Of a stretch of DNA of 64,000 nucleotides, positions 53,058-61,482 are shown piece after piece (position 1 is the stretch's first letter; the number at the start of each line of letters is the position of its first letter). The stretch is from Candidatus Bipolaricaulota bacterium (lineage in GTDB: Bacteria > Bipolaricaulota > Bipolaricaulia > Bipolaricaulales > Bipolaricaulaceae): the NCBI GenBank assembly GCA_014360985.1, contig JACIWK010000010.1, forward strand, positions 21,385-85,384, given 5' to 3'. The notes beneath the pieces are model-generated. The model had not been told where the DNA came from and did not search any database. It was given only the letters and a program-made list of their open reading frames with translations. A program made the translations under genes and the position numbers.

Positions 53058-53100
53058 GCCTGCTAAGCCTGGCTAAGCCTGCCTGAGCCTGTGAGCCTGG
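53053..53100. repeat. Tandem gctaagcct repeat over the mutM stop
   Basis: gctaagcct occurs at 53053-53061, 53062-53070 and 53072-53080, followed by two degraded units (ctgagcct, gtgagcct). The first unit contains the mutM TAA. A related gagcctggggtc sequence recurs at 53371, at the edge of the RAYT element. The rest of the gap to 53376 holds no gene. Confidence 0.75.
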
Positions 53101-53376
53101 GGTCTACCATTGGTTTTTGACCCTGGAAGGGGGGTCGAACCGAGGTAGGATGTGGCCGAGGCAGGGGTGTGGCTCGTGGGGTCGGCAGCCTTGGGGCCTG
53201 CTCGGCTCTGAATTGCCGCCCTTGCCTCTTTGTCCTCTCCAGGGGCGTCCACCGGGATGGTGCCAACCTCAGAGGTCGTGGCTCTGCTGGGGTAGACGTG
53301 AGGGCCTGGAGGGAACCAGGAGGTAGCCGATGGGACCCCATCTTCGTGTCGGTGTGGATGTCGGCGCGTTGAGCCT

Positions 53377-53395
53377 GGGGTCAGGTCTTGCAATC
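53377..53395. repeat. Left inverted repeat of the RAYT element
   Basis: ggggtcaggtcttgcaatc, the exact reverse complement of the repeats at 54251-54269 and 54287-54305. It contains the stop codon of the transposase gene, whose last residues DCKT are encoded by the repeat. Confidence 0.85.
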
Positions 53396-54223
53396 CAACA
53401 GCTGCCGCTCGTACCGGCGGATCCGCCGACTCACCGTGGCGTAGTGCACCCCGAGGAACTCCGCGATCTCCCGCATCGTGTACCGGTGGGTTCGGTACGC
53501 CGCGACCATCCCCTCCCCCGCGTTCTCACCGAGGAGCTCCTCCAGGGAAGGTCGCACCCCTGAGCGTTGAGCCCGGGGGACCTCGCTTAGCCCCCGAGCC
53601 TCCTTCGGAAGTGCCTGGATGAACTCCTCGCTCCCCAAGTAGATCTGGCCCCGGAGTTCCTCCCACGGCCGGGCTCCCTTCCCCAGGCTCACGAACCGCC
53701 GGTACGCCTCCTGGGCCTTCGTTCGGCTCCTCGCAAACTGGGAAAGGATCCCCTCTGTGGTCAAGAACGAGGGGACGGGGGACAGCCCCGCCGTGGCCCG
53801 GTAGCTCGACCAGAGCCAGTCCTTGGCCGCACGAGTCCGTCCTGCCCGCACCGGGTTGAGCACCACATAGCGGGCGAGCTCGAGGAGGTAGCTCTCCTTC
53901 TCGACTACGATCGCCTTGAACCGCCCTCCGAACAGGTGGCCGACCCGGCGATGTCGGCGGTTGAACGCCTGGGTGTAGACCCCGTTCAGCTGGCGCATCC
54001 CCCGGGAAAGGTTGGGCTGGGGGGTCTCGATCAGGAGGTGGTAGTGGTTGGGCATGAGGCAGTAGGCGTGGCACAGCCAGCCGAACCGCTCGATCACCTG
54101 GGATAGGACCTCGAGGAACCTCCGCCGGTCCACGTCGTCCCGGAACACCTCCTGGCGGGCGTTGCCGCGGGAGGTCACGTGGTAGAGGGCGCCTGGGTAC
54201 TCAATCCTCAGCGGTCGGGCCAT
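53381..54223 (-). CDS. REP-associated Y1 transposase (RAYT)
   Basis: A 280-residue HUH single-strand transposase of the IS200-related RAYT group. The HUH motif is in MPNHYHLLIET; the catalytic Tyr is in GVYTQAFNRRH; the typical N-terminus is MARPLRIEYPGALYHVTSRGN. The C-terminal 60 residues add a helix-turn-helix (YTMREIAEFLGVHYATVSRRIRRYE), a known extension of the group. It acts on imperfect palindromic repeats; the flanking 19-bp repeats are likely its substrates. It appears intact. Confidence 0.92.
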   Translation of the reverse strand: MARPLRIEYPGALYHVTSRGNARQEVFRDDVDRRRFLEVLSQVIERFGWLCHAYCLMPNHYHLLIETPQPNLSRGMRQLNGVYTQAFNRRHRRVGHLFGGRFKAIVVEKESYLLELARYVVLNPVRAGRTRAAKDWLWSSYRATAGLSPVPSFLTTEGILSQFARSRTKAQEAYRRFVSLGKGARPWEELRGQIYLGSEEFIQALPKEARGLSEVPRAQRSGVRPSLEELLGENAGEGMVAAYRTHRYTMREIAEFLGVHYATVSRRIRRYERQLLDCKT

Positions 54224-54250
54224 GACCGGAGTGTGCCCTGGGGCTTGTGT

Positions 54251-54305
54251 GATTGCAAGACCTGACCCCGGTGTGCTGACTTGTGTGATTGCAAGACCTG
54301 ACCCC
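54251..54305. repeat. Right repeats of the RAYT element (two copies)
   Basis: gattgcaagacctgacccc occurs at 54251-54269 and again at 54287-54305, 36 bases apart, both inverted relative to the left copy at 53377-53395. A further partial tgaccccggtgt follows at about 54310-54321. The doubled end suggests repeated mobilisation or slippage. Confidence 0.85.
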
Positions 54306-54330
54306 GGTGTTGACCCCGGTGTGCGGTGTG

Positions 54331-55611
54331 CTATGGCCCCAGAACCCTCGTGGGTGACGAGACGTGGAGCTTGAGCCCGTCGGTCTCGAACACGAGCTCA
54401 GCGAAGAACGCGGTGTAGCTCGCTCCAGCAGCCACGACCTCGGCCCCCCAGCCCTCCCCAGCCGCCGGGAGGTCCCGCTCCACCCACCGCGCCTGGCGAA
54501 AGTCCGGGGTCGGGCTCTCTGCCACCCACAGCCGCGCCTCGGCAAGGGGCCGGTCGGCCCGCACGGACAACGTCGCCCCGTCAGCGGTCAGGTGAACCGC
54601 GGTCTCCACCCGCGGGACGGCCTCTCCCCTCGCCACCCACCGCGCGAACAAGGCGAGCGAGCCCAGCACCCGCCCCAGGTCGAGCACCCCGTGCCCGGCG
54701 TTGGGGACGACGAGGAGGAGCTTCGGGTCCGGGAGGCCCGACCAGTAGAGGCTTGTCGCCCCCACGGTCCAGTACGGGTCGTTCGACCCCACCACGGCGA
54801 GCTTGGGCATCGTGTAGGCGTAACGGTACGAGTACGGGTCGACGATCCACACCAGCCGCGCCCCCTCGGGGGCCGCGGTGAACTCGCCGGTGAGCCCGCG
54901 GGACGTGTAGTCGCGAAGCATCGGCGACGGCCCACCGAGGAACTCCTCCTGCTGGACGAGCTGGGCGGGCATGTTCAGGAAGTCGAACACGATCGGGATC
55001 ATCCCCAGCACCCGCTCGGGAGCGGTGGCCGCCGTGAGGTAGGTCGTCCAGCCCCGCTTGGACGCCCCTGTGACCACGAACCCGCGCAGCTCCGTTCCCC
55101 ACAGCTCGACGGCGAGGGCTTCCAGGGCATCCATCGCCGCATGGGCGCTCTGCACCATCGGCAAGAGAAGCGGCCAGTCTGAGTCACCCTCCTGGAGGTA
55201 CCGCTCGAACGTGTGGGCGAGGAGGGCGTCCTCGCGGAGGCCAAACAGGGGCTGGTTGGGCACGCCGCCGAGAACCGCCACCCGCAGGCCCGCAAGCGAC
55301 GCCATCGTCAGCCCCAGCAGGGCGTCGGCCTTGGCCTGCCCGCCCGTGATGTAGAGGACGATAACGTCCTCGACGACGACCGGCCCGGGATCGCACACGA
55401 ACAGCACGTGGTTCCAGGGGATCCCGCGCCACACCTGGGATCGGAGGCGAACCTCGGTAACCCGTCCCCCTCCGACAGTCTGCGTCCCCACAATCTCCCA
55501 GACCGCTGTTCCTTTCGCTGCGTCGAGGTAGTCGAACAGCTCCGCCGGGGGGCGCCCAACGCCCAGGATTCCAGTCCACAGGACCGCGACCGCAATTACC
55601 CCGTGCCGCAA
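54331..55611 (-). CDS. Secreted PhoPQ-activated pathogenicity-related (PqaA)-like protein
   Basis: A 426-residue exported alpha/beta-hydrolase-like protein. The TTG at 55611 is chosen as start because GGAGGAGG precedes it by 4-5 nt and a signal peptide follows directly (LRHGVIAVAVLWTGILG); a longer frame begins at an ATG at 55656 without a ribosome site. Family marks are the nucleophile region VVTGASKRGWTTYLTAA, the YTMPKLAVVGSNDPYW block and NAGHGV. The PqaA family is widespread in non-pathogens and of unknown biochemical role. Confidence 0.85.
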   Translation of the reverse strand: MRHGVIAVAVLWTGILGVGRPPAELFDYLDAAKGTAVWEIVGTQTVGGGRVTEVRLRSQVWRGIPWNHVLFVCDPGPVVVEDVIVLYITGGQAKADALLGLTMASLAGLRVAVLGGVPNQPLFGLREDALLAHTFERYLQEGDSDWPLLLPMVQSAHAAMDALEALAVELWGTELRGFVVTGASKRGWTTYLTAATAPERVLGMIPIVFDFLNMPAQLVQQEEFLGGPSPMLRDYTSRGLTGEFTAAPEGARLVWIVDPYSYRYAYTMPKLAVVGSNDPYWTVGATSLYWSGLPDPKLLLVVPNAGHGVLDLGRVLGSLALFARWVARGEAVPRVETAVHLTADGATLSVRADRPLAEARLWVAESPTPDFRQARWVERDLPAAGEGWGAEVVAAGASYTAFFAELVFETDGLKLHVSSPTRVLGP

Positions 55612-55790
55612 CGTTCCTCCTCCGCCACACCGTGAGTCTACCCGCTGATCGGACATCGATGCCGATGACCCGCCGATCACCTCCCCTCTGCAGGGACAAG
55701 CAACCACTGCAACTGATCGCCCTTCCGGCTCTGAAGTTGTACAATGCGTTCGCCGGGCGGGATCGCTGCGATCTGGATGGGAGGTGAACG

Positions 55791-57728
55791 GTGCCGGACG
55801 AGGACCGACGCAGGCTCGCCGCGTTGATGCTCACCGACCTGGTGGGCTACACCTCCCTCTGCCAGCGCAACGAGAGTCTCGCTCTCGAAGTCCTCCGCGA
55901 ACACACCCAGATCGTCCGCGCGGAGGTCTCCCGGCACGCGGGTCGGGAGATCAAGTGCACGGGTGACGGATACCTGGTCGAGTTTCCCAGCGTCCTGGCT
56001 GCCCTGGAGTGTGCTGTTGCGATCCAGCGCGCAGTGGACCGCCGCAATGCGGCTGTGCCTGACGAGAAGGCGTTCCACCTCCGAATCGGACTTCACGTGG
56101 GCGACGTGGTGGACCGAGGCGGTGACCTGTTCGGTGATGGGGTGAACCTCGTCGCTCGCATCGAGCCTCTCGCCCCGCCGGGGGGGATCTGCACCTCCCA
56201 GCAGGTCTACGATCAGGTGTGGAACAAGACCGAAGAACGCTTGGTCTACGCGGGAACAGAGTCGCTGAAAGGCCTGGAGCACCCAACGAAGATCTACCGC
56301 GTCACACGCACCGGCGATCCCTCCCGCCGCGCGGCCGATCGGGGAGCCAACCGCCGGCGGATCGCCGTGCTCCCCTTGATGAACATCAGTCCCGATCCCG
56401 CCGATGCCTATTTCACGGACGGGATGACCGACGAACTCATCTGCACGTTGGCCCAACACCCAGAGCTGAAGGTAATTGCTCACACGTCCGTGCTCCGCTA
56501 CAGAGGAGCCACGAAGTCCATCGCTGAGATCCGGGAGGAGCTTGGGGTGGGGACGATCGTCGAAGGCAGCGTGCGCAAAGTGGGAGACCGGATCCGGATC
56601 TCGCTCCAACTCATCGATTCCCAAAGTGAGGAACACCTCTGGGCGCATGCCTACGACGGGGTTCTCGGCGACGTGTTCGCGTTCCAGGCCGACGTCGCTT
56701 CCCACGTAGCCCACGCCCTACAGCTCCTACTTGGGGAGGGAGGTCCGCGGCCGGTGCGGCGCGAGCCAACGCACAACATCGAAGCCTACACGCTCTACCT
56801 TAAAGGTCGTTATCTCTGGAACCGGCGCACCGAGGCCGACCTGTGGGCGGCGATCGGATGCTTTGCGAGGGCAGCTGAGCTTGACCCACGCTTCGCCCTC
56901 GCCCACGTGGGACTTGCCGATGCCTACAACCTCCTCCCCGAGTACGGAACCCTGTCGCCACAGGACGCCCACCCCAATGCCCGCGCGGCCGCCCTGCGAG
57001 CGCTCGAACTGGACGAGTCCCTGGCCGAGGCCCATGCATCCCTGGGGATGGTCTGCGCCCATCAATCGTTCGATTTCGCCGCGGCGCAGCGCGAGCTGCG
57101 GCGTGCAATCGAGCTCAACCCCAACTACGCAACCGCCCACCATTGGTACGCGCTCGTGCTCATGTACATCCACCGGCTCGATGAGGCCCTACGCGCTATC
57201 GACCGGGCGCTGGAGCTCGACCCGTTGTCCCTCGTGGTGAACCGGAACCTCGGCCGGATCCTCCTCGCTGCCCGCCGGACGGATGAGGCGATCGCAGCGT
57301 TCGGGAGGGTGTTGGCCCTCGATCCTTCGTTCCCGATGACCCGCGTCAACCTCGCCCTTGCGTACGTGCAGAAGGGCGACCTGCAGCACGCGTTGGCTGC
57401 GGTGGAGGGGGAGCGGTCCGTGCGCGGAGGGTCCCCGTGGCCGGCGGTGATCGCGGGCTGCCTCCGCGAGATGAGCGGAGAGCGGGGGGCGGTGGCCGCC
57501 GCGCTGCGGGAACTCGAGAGCCGGGCCGCACGAGAGCACGTCCCCCCGACCTGCTTCGCCGCGTGCTACCTGGCGATTGGCGAGCTGGAGCGAAGCCTCG
57601 CCTGGCTCGAGCGGGCGTACGCTGAGCGAGATGAGTGGCTTCTCACCGCGCTCACAACCCCGTTCGTCGATCCGGTGCGGTCGGACCCGAGGTTCGGTCG
57701 GCTGGCAGCCCAGGTCCGCGGATCGTGA
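55791..57728 (+). CDS. Class III nucleotide cyclase-FlgO/TolB-like-TPR protein
   Basis: A 645-residue cytoplasmic protein. Residues 1-170 are a class III cyclase: metal-binding D16 (TDLVGYT) and D59 (TGDGYLVEF), base-selecting K55 and D116, and transition-state N119 and R123 (GVNLVARIEP) all present, as in active adenylate cyclases. Residues 185-315 resemble the TolB-N/FlgO domain (AVLPLMNISPDPADAYFTDGMTDELI). Residues 330-645 are TPR repeats. GTG 55791 follows GGGAGGTG. It could supply cAMP to a CRP-type regulator at the palindromes in this window; that link is inferred. Confidence 0.92.
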   Translation: MPDEDRRRLAALMLTDLVGYTSLCQRNESLALEVLREHTQIVRAEVSRHAGREIKCTGDGYLVEFPSVLAALECAVAIQRAVDRRNAAVPDEKAFHLRIGLHVGDVVDRGGDLFGDGVNLVARIEPLAPPGGICTSQQVYDQVWNKTEERLVYAGTESLKGLEHPTKIYRVTRTGDPSRRAADRGANRRRIAVLPLMNISPDPADAYFTDGMTDELICTLAQHPELKVIAHTSVLRYRGATKSIAEIREELGVGTIVEGSVRKVGDRIRISLQLIDSQSEEHLWAHAYDGVLGDVFAFQADVASHVAHALQLLLGEGGPRPVRREPTHNIEAYTLYLKGRYLWNRRTEADLWAAIGCFARAAELDPRFALAHVGLADAYNLLPEYGTLSPQDAHPNARAAALRALELDESLAEAHASLGMVCAHQSFDFAAAQRELRRAIELNPNYATAHHWYALVLMYIHRLDEALRAIDRALELDPLSLVVNRNLGRILLAARRTDEAIAAFGRVLALDPSFPMTRVNLALAYVQKGDLQHALAAVEGERSVRGGSPWPAVIAGCLREMSGERGAVAAALRELESRAAREHVPPTCFAACYLAIGELERSLAWLERAYAERDEWLLTALTTPFVDPVRSDPRFGRLAAQVRGS

Positions 57729-58182
57729 GGATGGCTGAACGTTTCCTGCCTCGCCGTGGGTCCACAGGGGGTGCGGGGGGACGGGGATTTCCCGGCCCAG
57801 GGCCATCGGCCAGGCGGGAGAGCGCTGCCCGCATTGCCGCCACGAACGCGGCGAACTCGTCTTCCCCGTAGACGGGCGGTTTCACCTGACGAAAGTCGAT
57901 CGGCGCCCCGGGGAACGGGTCATCCCGGTAACGGGGGAATAGGTGCATGTGCAGGTGGGGAATGGTGTTCCCGTGGATCTCGTAGTTGATCTTCACCGCG
58001 CCGGTCACGGCCTTCAGCGCCCGGCGGGGATGGGCGACGCGCCACGACGTGGGGGACTCCCAGAAAGTCGTGCTTGAAAGCTCACAGTGCTCCTCCCCAG
58101 CATACCCGGTCTCGGGCGGAGGGACGCCGCTTGGGAGCTCGCGGGGACGGGCCGAATTCGCTTGCGAGCTATGACGGGGCAC
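57652..58182 (-). CDS. HIT-family protein, N-terminus degraded
   Basis: The histidine triad HGNTIPHLHMHLFPRY and its context (VTGAVKINYEIHGN...DDPFPGAPIDF) are intact, as in HIT nucleotide hydrolases. The first 55 residues do not match the family, which normally has a zinc or nucleotide-binding N-terminal part here, so a deletion or frameshift is likely. The GTG at 58182 overlaps the ABC ATPase stop. The last 25 codons lie antisense to the end of the cyclase gene. Possibly a pseudogene. Confidence 0.55.
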   Translation of the reverse strand: MPRHSSQANSARPRELPSGVPPPETGYAGEEHCELSSTTFWESPTSWRVAHPRRALKAVTGAVKINYEIHGNTIPHLHMHLFPRYRDDPFPGAPIDFRQVKPPVYGEDEFAAFVAAMRAALSRLADGPGPGNPRPPAPPVDPRRGRKRSAILTIRGPGLPADRTSGPTAPDRRTGL

Positions 58183-58972
58183 TGTTGGTCGCGGAGAGGA
58201 GGAGCTCGTCCTCGGCACACCCTTCCTGCCGGAAGAGCCTGACCAGGTCCTCCACAGCCAACGCCCGTTTCTCCGCGGAAGGAAGGTCGAGGAGGATCCG
58301 GCCCCGATGAAGCATCACGAGCCGGTCTCCGAGAGCCAATGCTTGGTCCATGCGGTGGGTGACCATGAGCGTGGCCAAGCCCCTTGCGCGGACGAGGTCC
58401 TCCGTGACCGCAAGCACGCGCTCGGCATTGGCCGGATCGAGGGCCGCTGTGTGTTCGTCGAGGAGGAGGAGCCGCGGTTGGGCCAGGGTGGCCATGAGCA
58501 CAGCGAGCGCCTGCCGCTCCCCACCTGATAGGCAGGCGACCCGCTCGGAGAGCCTCTCCTCCAGCCCCATGCCGAGCCCAGCCAGTGCCTCCTGGAGCTC
58601 AGTGCGGCGGCGGCGGGTCAACGGGAAGCGGAGCCCCCTCCTCCCTTTGCGCGCGGCGAGGGCGAGGTTCTCGGCGACGGTAAGGGAGGGCGCCGCTCCC
58701 TGCCGCGGATCCTGGAACACGCGTCCGATCCAACGGGCCCGGCGGTGGGTCGGCCAGCCCGTCACGTCTCGACCGAGCAGGTAGACCTTCCCCTTGTCCG
58801 GGCGTGCACCTCCTGCGATCACGTTGAGCAGGGTGGTCTTCCCCGCCCCATTGGAACCGATGACCGTCACGAACTCCCGCTCGGCGAGGGCGAAGTCCAC
58901 CCCCGCCAACGCGGAGACGAGCTGGGCTCCGACCGCGTACGACTTCCGTACCCCCACAAGCTCGAGGATCAT
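58169..58972 (-). CDS. ABC transporter ATP-binding protein (TrpZ-like)
   Basis: A 267-residue ATPase. Walker A GSNGAGKTTLLN, signature LSGGERQALAVLMA, Walker B LLLLDEHTAALDP (E-H in place of E-P) and VTHRMDQAL are present. This is the ATPase type that pairs with the permease and ABC_sub_bind receptor upstream, as in tryptophan/tyrosine transporters (TrpXYZ). ATG 58972 overlaps the permease stop by 4 bases. Confidence 0.9.
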   Translation of the reverse strand: MILELVGVRKSYAVGAQLVSALAGVDFALAEREFVTVIGSNGAGKTTLLNVIAGGARPDKGKVYLLGRDVTGWPTHRRARWIGRVFQDPRQGAAPSLTVAENLALAARKGRRGLRFPLTRRRRTELQEALAGLGMGLEERLSERVACLSGGERQALAVLMATLAQPRLLLLDEHTAALDPANAERVLAVTEDLVRARGLATLMVTHRMDQALALGDRLVMLHRGRILLDLPSAEKRALAVEDLVRLFRQEGCAEDELLLSATNSAPS

Positions 58973-59853
58973 CTTGCCTCCTCCCGGTGCAGCCGCCACG
59001 CCGGGGCGATGAGGGCCCCGAGCACGACGAGGGCGGTGAGGAGCCTCAGATCGGAGGCGGTGAACCCCACGGCTGACCCGTAGCGCAACGCGACGAGGAT
59101 CGCTCCCCGATACAGGCACGACCCGACCATCACTGCCCCCAGCGCCCATAGGATCGAGCGCGGACGGAGGAGGATCTCCCCGACGATCACCGACGCCAGT
59201 CCTGCGACAATTGTTCCCACTCCAAGCCCGACGTCGGCGAACCCGGAGTGCTGGGCCGCCAGGGCGCCGGACAGGGCGACGAGCCCGTTGGCGAGCGCGA
59301 GGCCCAAGATGATCATCCCCTCAGGGCTTGTGCCGTAGGCCCTCACCATCCCGGGGTTGTCCCCCGTGGCACGTAGGGTCAGGCCGACCTCGGTCCGAAA
59401 CAGCAGGTGAAGGAGGAGGATCGCTCCCAGCATGAGCGAGGCTGCCACGGCGAGGTTGGCCCACGACATGGGGATCCCCCCCCATTGAGCGGCGAGGCGG
59501 AACACGGACGGGCGGCCGAGCAGGGGAAGATTGGGCCTCCCCATGATGCGCAGGTTCAGGGAGTAGAGCATGATCATCGTCAGCACCCCCGCCAGAAGCC
59601 CCTGGATGCGGAACTTGGTGGCGAGCACCCCGGTGAATGCCCCGCCCACTGCCCCAGCGACGAATGCGACCCCAAGCGCTGCATATGGGTTCCATCCCGC
59701 CACGATCAGCGTCGCCCCCACCGCTGCCCCGAGGGGGAACGTCCCATCCACGGACAGATCGGGGAACGACAGGATGCGGAACGAGATGTACACCCCGAGG
59801 GCCATGAGGCCATAGATGAGCCCCTGCTCGACCGCTGCCATGACGATGCTCAT
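58969..59853 (-). CDS. ABC transporter permease (TrpY-like)
   Basis: A 294-residue inner-membrane protein with eight or nine helices, of the branched-chain-type permease family: LIYGLMALGVYISFRILSFPDLSVDGTFPLGAAVGA and GLTLRATGDNPGMVRAYGTSPEGMIILGLALANGLVALSGAL. It belongs with the ABC_sub_bind receptor encoded 10 bases upstream. Confidence 0.92.
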   Translation of the reverse strand: MSIVMAAVEQGLIYGLMALGVYISFRILSFPDLSVDGTFPLGAAVGATLIVAGWNPYAALGVAFVAGAVGGAFTGVLATKFRIQGLLAGVLTMIMLYSLNLRIMGRPNLPLLGRPSVFRLAAQWGGIPMSWANLAVAASLMLGAILLLHLLFRTEVGLTLRATGDNPGMVRAYGTSPEGMIILGLALANGLVALSGALAAQHSGFADVGLGVGTIVAGLASVIVGEILLRPRSILWALGAVMVGSCLYRGAILVALRYGSAVGFTASDLRLLTALVVLGALIAPAWRLHREEAR

Positions 59854-59863
59854 GCCGACTCGC

Positions 59864-60844
59864 TCACTCTCCGGGGACGAACCGGCGGCCGCCGACGAGG
59901 ATCCCCGTCGCTTGGTCGACCACTGCCTGGGGGAAGGTGAACCCGATCGCCTGCGCCGTGTCCAGGTTAAGCAGGATCTCGCGCTCCCCGAACTCCGTGT
60001 CCTTCTGGTAGATGGGCGGGATCTCATTGGGCCTCTTGCCCGCCAGGAGATCGAGCACGACCTTTCCGGTCAGCAGGCCATGGCTGTAGTAGTCCCACCC
60101 CGCACACACCAGCGGACCACGTCCGATGCTGAACGGATCCGCCATGAGAAACGGTATTCTCTCTGCATTCGCTACCTGCACGACCCCTTCGATCCCCGCG
60201 GCAACGGTGTTATCCGTGGTCGCGTAGAAAGCGTCCACACGTCCGATGAGGGACTGCGCGGCAAGCATCACCATCGCTGTGCTCTCCGCAGCGGCCGTCA
60301 CGATCTGGAGGCCCAGGCTGTTGGCCGCTTCCTGCGCCACCTTCGTGAGGTAGTCGGAATTGGCTTCTCCGGGGTTGTACACGATCCCCACCCGGCGAAT
60401 GCCAGGGGACAGGGCCTTGAGCAAGGCCAGGTCCAACGCGGGCTCGATGAGATCGGAGACCCCGGTCACATTGGGGTGGCCGGTGAGCCCGTACTCCTCG
60501 GGGGCTGTGATCGCGCTGTAGACCACGGGGACGTCTGTCCCAGAGAAGACTTGGACGGCGGCGAGGGCGGTGGGGGTAGCGATGGCCACCACCAGATCAA
60601 CCCCTCGGGCCTTGAAGTCTTGGGCGATCGCGATGGCCACCGAGAAATCTCCCTGGGCATTGGCCAGGATGTAGCGTACGTTCTCCCCTTCCACATACCC
60701 GGCCTCGCTCAGCGCGGCGATGACGCCGTCCCGTACCGCGTTGAGCGCCAAGTGATCCACGATCTGGGTGATCCCGATCACGATCGGCTGACCGACGGCA
60801 GCGGTCGCGAACACCATGAGCAGTACTGCGAGTGCAAGCTTCAT
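59864..60844 (-). CDS. ABC transporter substrate-binding protein (ABC_sub_bind, TrpX-like)
   Basis: A 326-residue extracytoplasmic receptor. The signal peptide is MKLALAVLLMVFATAAVG. Family marks: VIGITQIVDHLALNAVRDGVIAAL, YNPGEANSDYLTK and FYATTDNTVAAGIEGVVQ. ATG 60844 follows GAGGAGG; the frame upstream runs through the leader and an IS remnant and is not coding. Relatives bind Trp or Tyr. The preceding leader peptide rich in Phe, Tyr and Trp supports aromatic amino acids as cargo. Confidence 0.92.
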   Translation of the reverse strand: MKLALAVLLMVFATAAVGQPIVIGITQIVDHLALNAVRDGVIAALSEAGYVEGENVRYILANAQGDFSVAIAIAQDFKARGVDLVVAIATPTALAAVQVFSGTDVPVVYSAITAPEEYGLTGHPNVTGVSDLIEPALDLALLKALSPGIRRVGIVYNPGEANSDYLTKVAQEAANSLGLQIVTAAAESTAMVMLAAQSLIGRVDAFYATTDNTVAAGIEGVVQVANAERIPFLMADPFSIGRGPLVCAGWDYYSHGLLTGKVVLDLLAGKRPNEIPPIYQKDTEFGEREILLNLDTAQAIGFTFPQAVVDQATGILVGGRRFVPGE

Positions 60845-60860
60845 CTGTTCCTCCTCGACA

Positions 60861-60890
60861 AAGAAAAATCCGCAAGCCTCCTGCTTGCGG
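60861..60890 (-). terminator. Intrinsic terminator/attenuator before the aromatic ABC operon
   Basis: On the minus strand CCGCAAGC and GCTTGCGG (8 bp, 5-nt loop) are followed by ATTTTTCTTTG. It lies between the leader peptide stop (60934) and the receptor start (60844), exactly where a leader-peptide attenuator is expected. The CCTCCTC at about 60920-60926 could pair with the GGAGG of the loop or with the receptor ribosome site, offering alternative folds. Confidence 0.8.
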
Positions 60891-60933
60891 TCTCCGGGCG
60901 CCCCTCTCCCCACGAGCGGAGGAGGTCGCGCCC

Positions 60934-60990
60934 CTATGCGAACCAATACCCGTAGAAGCTCGACTTCCCGGCGATCACCCCCCCGCTCAT
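60934..60990 (-). CDS. Aromatic amino-acid leader peptide
   Basis: An 18-codon frame, MSGGVIAGKSSFYGYWFA, then TAG. Five of its last seven residues are Phe, Tyr or Trp. A GGAAG site lies 8 bases upstream of the ATG, although a second in-frame ATG (60996) is possible. Ribosome stalling when charged aromatic tRNAs are scarce would alter folding of the downstream terminator and let the transporter genes be read, as in the trp and phe leaders of other bacteria. Too short for ordinary gene finding. Confidence 0.75.
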   Translation of the reverse strand: MSGGVIAGKSSFYGYWFA

Positions 60991-61013
60991 GATCATCTCT
61001 TCCATCACACTGC

Positions 61014-61042
61014 AAAGTACGACGCCCCGCGATCCCTGTCAA
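61014..61042 (-). promoter_or_regulatory. Promoter of the leader-ABC operon
   Basis: On the minus strand TTGACA (61037-61042, perfect -35), 17 bases, TACTTT (61014-61019). Transcription would start about 15 bases before the leader peptide ATG. Confidence 0.65.
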
Positions 61043-61096
61043 GAGCCCTGCCCCCGCTTGGGTCGTCACAGAGGCACGATCAGCGTCGGCGGTCTT

Positions 61097-61293
61097 CACC
61101 ACCCGGAGCCGGTCGGCCTCGGAGCCCCCCGCGGACGGCCAGGGTGTGGCTGGTTCGTCAGGTCCGCCAACCAGTGGTGGACGAACCGCTCTCGTCACCA
61201 GTCGACCATCGACCGTGACAGGTTCGCTTCCTGGGCGATCGGGGTGTTCGTGGCCTCCTGAGCAGCGAGCAGGATTCGCTGCGCCCGCTGGAC
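61097..61293 (-). pseudogene. IS630-family transposase fragment
   Basis: The minus strand encodes QRAQRILLAAQEATNTPIAQ, SRSMVDW, then an in-frame TGA, then RERFVHHWLADLTNQPHPGRPR. This is the helix-turn-helix and linker at the start of IS630 transposases. The DDE part is missing. It is a dead remnant upstream of the aromatic operon promoter. Confidence 0.6.
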
Positions 61294-61482
61294 AAGGGGG
61301 AGGTGCGGGAGTTGGCCAGTGCCTCAAGCGCCTTGCGCTCCTCCAGGGTCAGCCACTACGACCGCTTGGTTGACCCCCCGCTGTATGGCCCCGTGCAGGC
61401 GGCCAGGATGCGCTGCCTGGTCGTATTGGGGGACCGCCGCTCGGCTGCCCCGGGGAGAATCGCACAATCCGTGTGTATTAGG

